Shown here piece by piece: positions 40,587 through 42,414 of a DNA stretch of 42,414 bases (positions within the stretch are counted from its first letter, which is position 1; each line of letters starts with the position of its first letter). Origin of the DNA: Marinomonas vulgaris (lineage in GTDB: Bacteria > Pseudomonadota > Gammaproteobacteria > Pseudomonadales > Marinomonadaceae); NCBI RefSeq assembly GCF_018145875.1, contig NZ_JAGSSV010000022.1, positions 1 through 42,414 on the forward strand, in the 5' to 3' direction. The position numbers were made by a program, and so were the translations under genes. The notes beneath the pieces were generated by a model. That model did not search any database. It was not told the origin of the DNA and saw only the letters and a list, made by a program, of their open reading frames with translations.

Positions 40587-40593
40587 ATGGCAA

Positions 40594-40600
40594 CCTTCCT
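40594..40600 (-). promoter_or_regulatory. Ribosome binding site of the giant gene
   Basis: AGGAAGG on the minus strand, 7 nt before ATG at 40586. An in-frame TAG (40599-40601) overlaps it, so no longer form is possible in this frame. Confidence 0.85.
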
Positions 40601-40656
40601 AATGTAGATCTCTTTTAAGTAAGATATTGAACAACTGGCTAATCTGTCATCACCAC

Positions 40657-40674
40657 CCATCATTTAAATGGTGG
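40657..40674. promoter_or_regulatory. Near-palindrome in the giant gene leader
   Basis: CCATCATTTAAATGGTGG reads as a palindrome with one mismatched pair. It lies between the candidate -10 box and the ribosome site, so it could be an operator or an mRNA hairpin. No regulator can be named. Confidence 0.35.
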
Positions 40675-40751
40675 CATTTCAAAAAACGGCAGCAGTCGGA
40701 CAACCTAAACTTTTTAGAAGAGACTATGTAAAAGCAGAATAAATTTAGTCC

Positions 40752-40757
40752 ATTATA
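40752..40757 (-). promoter_or_regulatory. Candidate -10 box for the giant gene
   Basis: A perfect TATAAT on the minus strand about 166 nt upstream of the start codon. The -35 region is poor (TTATGT at 17 nt spacing), so activation by a regulator or use of another site is possible. Confidence 0.4.
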
Positions 40758-40838
40758 GCTCCTCATTTGTTACAACATAAACCTTTAAATCAACGCTTTC
40801 TATTTTATGACGTATATTTTTGTAACACGCAAAAAAAA

Positions 40839-40850
40839 CGCCCTAGGGCG
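40839..40850 (-). promoter_or_regulatory. CGCCCTAGGGCG palindrome followed by T-tract on the minus strand
   Basis: A perfect 12-bp palindrome; on the minus strand it is followed at once by eight T residues. It could act as a short intrinsic terminator (4-5 bp stem, CTAG loop) for leftward transcripts starting near sapC, or as an operator. The stem is short. Confidence 0.35.
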
Positions 40851-40895
40851 CATAAATACTGACTCTAGACTGTCGCATTACTGAAAATAATGTCA

Positions 40896-40901
40896 TATTA
40901 T
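40896..40901 (+). promoter_or_regulatory. Weak candidate -10 box for the sapC-like gene
   Basis: TATTAT about 97 nt before the ATG, with only a poor -35 (TCGCAT-like). A 13-bp palindrome, GTGCTTAAAGCAC at 40914-40926, and two CACGTG hexamers (40911-40916 and 40934-40939) follow it, which could be operator sites. Confidence 0.25.
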
Positions 40902-40913
40902 GAGGATGATCAC

Positions 40914-40926
40914 GTGCTTAAAGCAC
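40914..40926. repeat. GTGCTTAAAGCAC inverted repeat upstream of sapC-like gene
   Basis: Perfect 6-bp arms around one base. Lies in the probable leader of the sapC-like gene and overlaps a CACGTG hexamer that recurs 23 bp downstream. Confidence 0.4.
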
Positions 40927-40985
40927 CACAACACACGTGTCAAATGTGCTTAAATTTCGTAGCATTTAACAAAATCGTGATGAAT

Positions 40986-40991
40986 TAAGGA
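40986..40991 (+). promoter_or_regulatory. Ribosome binding site of the sapC-like gene
   Basis: TAAGGA, 6 nt before the ATG at 40998. Confidence 0.75.
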
Positions 40992-40997
40992 AATTTT

Positions 40998-41750
40998 ATG
41001 TTCAGCAAACTGACACCTATTAACAAAGACCAACACGCTAGCTTAAAAGTCAAACCTATTGAAAACTTTGGCTTTGCTAGCAAATTTCACATTGCATCCG
41101 TCATGGTTCACGAATTTGTTCGTGCTGCATCGGTTTACCCTATCGTTTTCCTAGAAGACAAAACACAAGACGAATTCCGCCCTGTTACTCTTCTTAGTCT
41201 TGATGCTGGTGAAAACCTATTCGTAGGTGAAGACGGTAAATGGCAAGCCTCTTATGTTCCTGCCATCATTCGTCGCTACCCTTTTGCATTAGCTAAAAAC
41301 CCAGAGCAAGACAACTTCACAGTTTGTGTTGACGAAGACAGTGAATATGTTGGTACGGAAGAAGGTCAACCTTTATTCAACGAAGAAGGCAAACCAACAG
41401 AAGTAATTGAAAATGTAAAACGCTACCTTGGCGAATTGCAGCAAATGGAAGCCTTTACTAAAGCTTTCTGCCACTTCTTAGCCGAAAATAACTTGTTCAC
41501 TCCTTTGAACATGCGCGTTCGCGCTGCAGATCAAATTAAAAATGTAACAGGCTGCTACGTTATTAACGAAGAGCGCTTGAACAACCTATCAGATAAGAAG
41601 TTCCTTGATATCAAAGAAAAACGCTACTTGGCTCCAATCTTCTCTCACCTAACATCACTTTCACAAATTGAGCGACTAGCTCTTCTTAAGCAAGGTGTTA
41701 GCGCAATTGAAAGCCCAGCCAGCGCCGAAGCAGAAACCAACCTTCAGTAA
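40998..41750 (+). CDS. SapC family protein
   Basis: 250 residues, the usual length of SapC-family proteins (Pfam SapC). Recognised from YPIVFLEDK (about residues 48-56), then F.PVTLLSLDAGENLFV (about 61-77), G.W.ASYVPAIIRRYPFAL (about 81-99), and the acidic middle followed by the C-terminal helix region with LTSLSQIERLALLKQ. No signal peptide or membrane segment is visible, so the product is probably cytoplasmic. It has three cysteines, unlike the giant protein. Start: ATG at 40998 with TAAGGA 6 nt upstream. It is transcribed away from the giant gene and has no operon partner in the window. Family knowledge: the name comes from surface-layer work in Campylobacter fetus; the molecular activity is unclear. 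Inference: a link to surface-protein biogenesis is plausible, not shown. Confidence 0.9.
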   Translation: MFSKLTPINKDQHASLKVKPIENFGFASKFHIASVMVHEFVRAASVYPIVFLEDKTQDEFRPVTLLSLDAGENLFVGEDGKWQASYVPAIIRRYPFALAKNPEQDNFTVCVDEDSEYVGTEEGQPLFNEEGKPTEVIENVKRYLGELQQMEAFTKAFCHFLAENNLFTPLNMRVRAADQIKNVTGCYVINEERLNNLSDKKFLDIKEKRYLAPIFSHLTSLSQIERLALLKQGVSAIESPASAEAETNLQ

Positions 41751-41783
41751 TTAAGACAAATTAGTCTTTCTAGGTTTCCCCGC

Positions 41784-41818
41784 TAGCCTGGTTTTAGTTA
41801 TCTACTAAGATCAGGCTA
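41784..41818 (+). terminator. Hairpin downstream of the sapC-like gene
   Basis: TAGCCTG (41784-41790) pairs with CAGGCTA (41812-41818), and the inner TTAGT/ACTAA can extend the stem. It lies 33 nt after the stop codon. No T-run follows on either strand, so a strictly intrinsic mechanism is doubtful; it may protect the 3' end or act bidirectionally. Confidence 0.45.
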
Positions 41819-42183
41819 CTATGTATACAGAATACACTATCGTCCTTCCCACCCCATCAAAGCAAAAACCGGCAACTCCTTTGCAAAGCAGTTCACGTCA
41901 AAATAAACGTTTTGGTAACAGATTCGCCACATGGAATATCAAGACTATTTAGTCTCTTTTGACTGACGATTTATAAAAAATCTAAAAAAGATGACATTGA
42001 AGGTCAGAAGGAAATATTTAATCAATCTGGTGACTGCAGCAAGCGTGTATTGGTGTAAAAACGAGAACATATAATGACTCACTTTACAGACAAAACACTA
42101 CAAAGACTTATCGAAATAAAGCAGGGTATTTTAAGTAAAGCACTGATATGGAAGGATATTTTTTTAAAAAGTATAATTTGAAA
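41819..42183. other. Gene-free stretch between sapC-like gene and tRNAs
   Basis: About 365 bp of AT-rich DNA. Only two tiny frames (43 and 35 codons) without convincing ribosome sites. No recognisable terminator for the leftward tRNA transcript was seen. Confidence 0.7.
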
Positions 42184-42260
<77 letters not shown>

Positions 42261-42335
42261 ACATGCTAAGCTATTGATATAGTTTAGGTTTTTATCTTTT
42301 TTGACGTTGAATTGTTGTGACCAAATTAACTTATA

Positions 42336-42412
<77 letters not shown>

Positions 42413-42414
42413 AC

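Larger units (their letters stand above)
40587..40997. other. Divergent intergenic region between the giant gene and sapC-like gene
   Basis: 411 bp, AT-rich, no CDS seen. It must hold promoters for both genes and contains three inverted repeats (40657-40674, 40839-40850, 40914-40926) plus a TATAAT box on the minus strand. The untranslated leader of the giant gene could be about 160 nt. Confidence 0.8.

Noticed and set aside
1..40586. The giant gene as several separate adhesin genes
   Set aside because: No in-frame stop, internal ribosome site or phase change was seen at the module borders; the checked borders at about 27.6, 18.2 and 2.0 kb are all in the same phase.
41821..41952. 43-codon plus-strand frame after the sapC-like gene
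   Set aside because: No convincing ribosome site, begins just after a hairpin, and the product shows no recognisable features.
42074..42181. 35-codon plus-strand frame next to the tRNA
   Set aside because: Very short, AT-rich, ends three bases before the tRNA on the opposite strand and has no support beyond an ATG.
42100..42183. Terminator for the leftward tRNA transcript
   Set aside because: There are A/T runs on this strand but no GC-rich hairpin next to them.

Overview
The window comes from a bacterial chromosome and is almost entirely one gene. On the minus strand a single reading frame opens with ATG at 40586 and stays open, with no in-frame stop found, to the left edge. That is 13,528 complete codons with the C-terminus still missing. 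The protein begins with a LEPR-XLL-type motif and continues as a giant, repeat-built, apparently cysteine-free exoprotein of the surface adhesin type. The only other genes are a SapC-family CDS on the plus strand (40998-41750), divergent from the giant gene, and two tandem initiator tRNA-Met genes on the minus strand at the right edge. The gene content, moderate base composition and E. coli-like initiator tRNA suggest a marine gammaproteobacterium, perhaps an Oceanospirillales genus such as Marinomonas. The genus is inference only.

Layout of the giant protein, N to C terminus (right to left): LEPR-XLL motif (residues 16-31); a passenger-like beta segment (about 93-240); a long array of beta-rich modules marked by a GxDGL...N(I)N motif (about 240-4240). 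Two different arrays are inserted into that long array: five EVQ-type modules near 35.6-37.3 kb and six 124-residue repeats on an almost exact 372-bp period near 32.8-35.05 kb. A short RTX-like GGxGND island follows near 27.4-27.65 kb. From there to the left edge the protein reads as filamentous-haemagglutinin-like beta-helix (short hydrophobic strands alternating with G/N/D turns). This is interrupted by an array of 'LTxxQ...LGY' modules (23.9-25.5 kb), an aromatic and charged domain of about 550 residues (18.2-19.9 kb) and six small beta modules (12.8-15.1 kb). The last 7 kb consists of long tandem units that include a 797-bp perfect duplication.

How the parts may work together (inference): a LEPR-XLL N-terminus, RTX-like and DxDxDG calcium motifs, beta-helix stalk and lack of cysteine fit a very long calcium-stiffened filament exported to the cell surface. 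The two non-helical inserts would be the best candidates for ligand-contacting parts. SapC-family proteins have been linked to surface layers, so the divergent pair could be functionally related. No secretion machinery lies in the window and the C-terminal secretion or anchoring signal is out of view, so the export route cannot be settled here.

Non-coding DNA is limited to the 411-bp divergent intergenic region (40587-40997) and the stretch 41751-42183 between sapC and the tRNAs. Domain boundaries come from translation read by eye and are approximate to about 10-30 residues, except where an exact repeat period is given.
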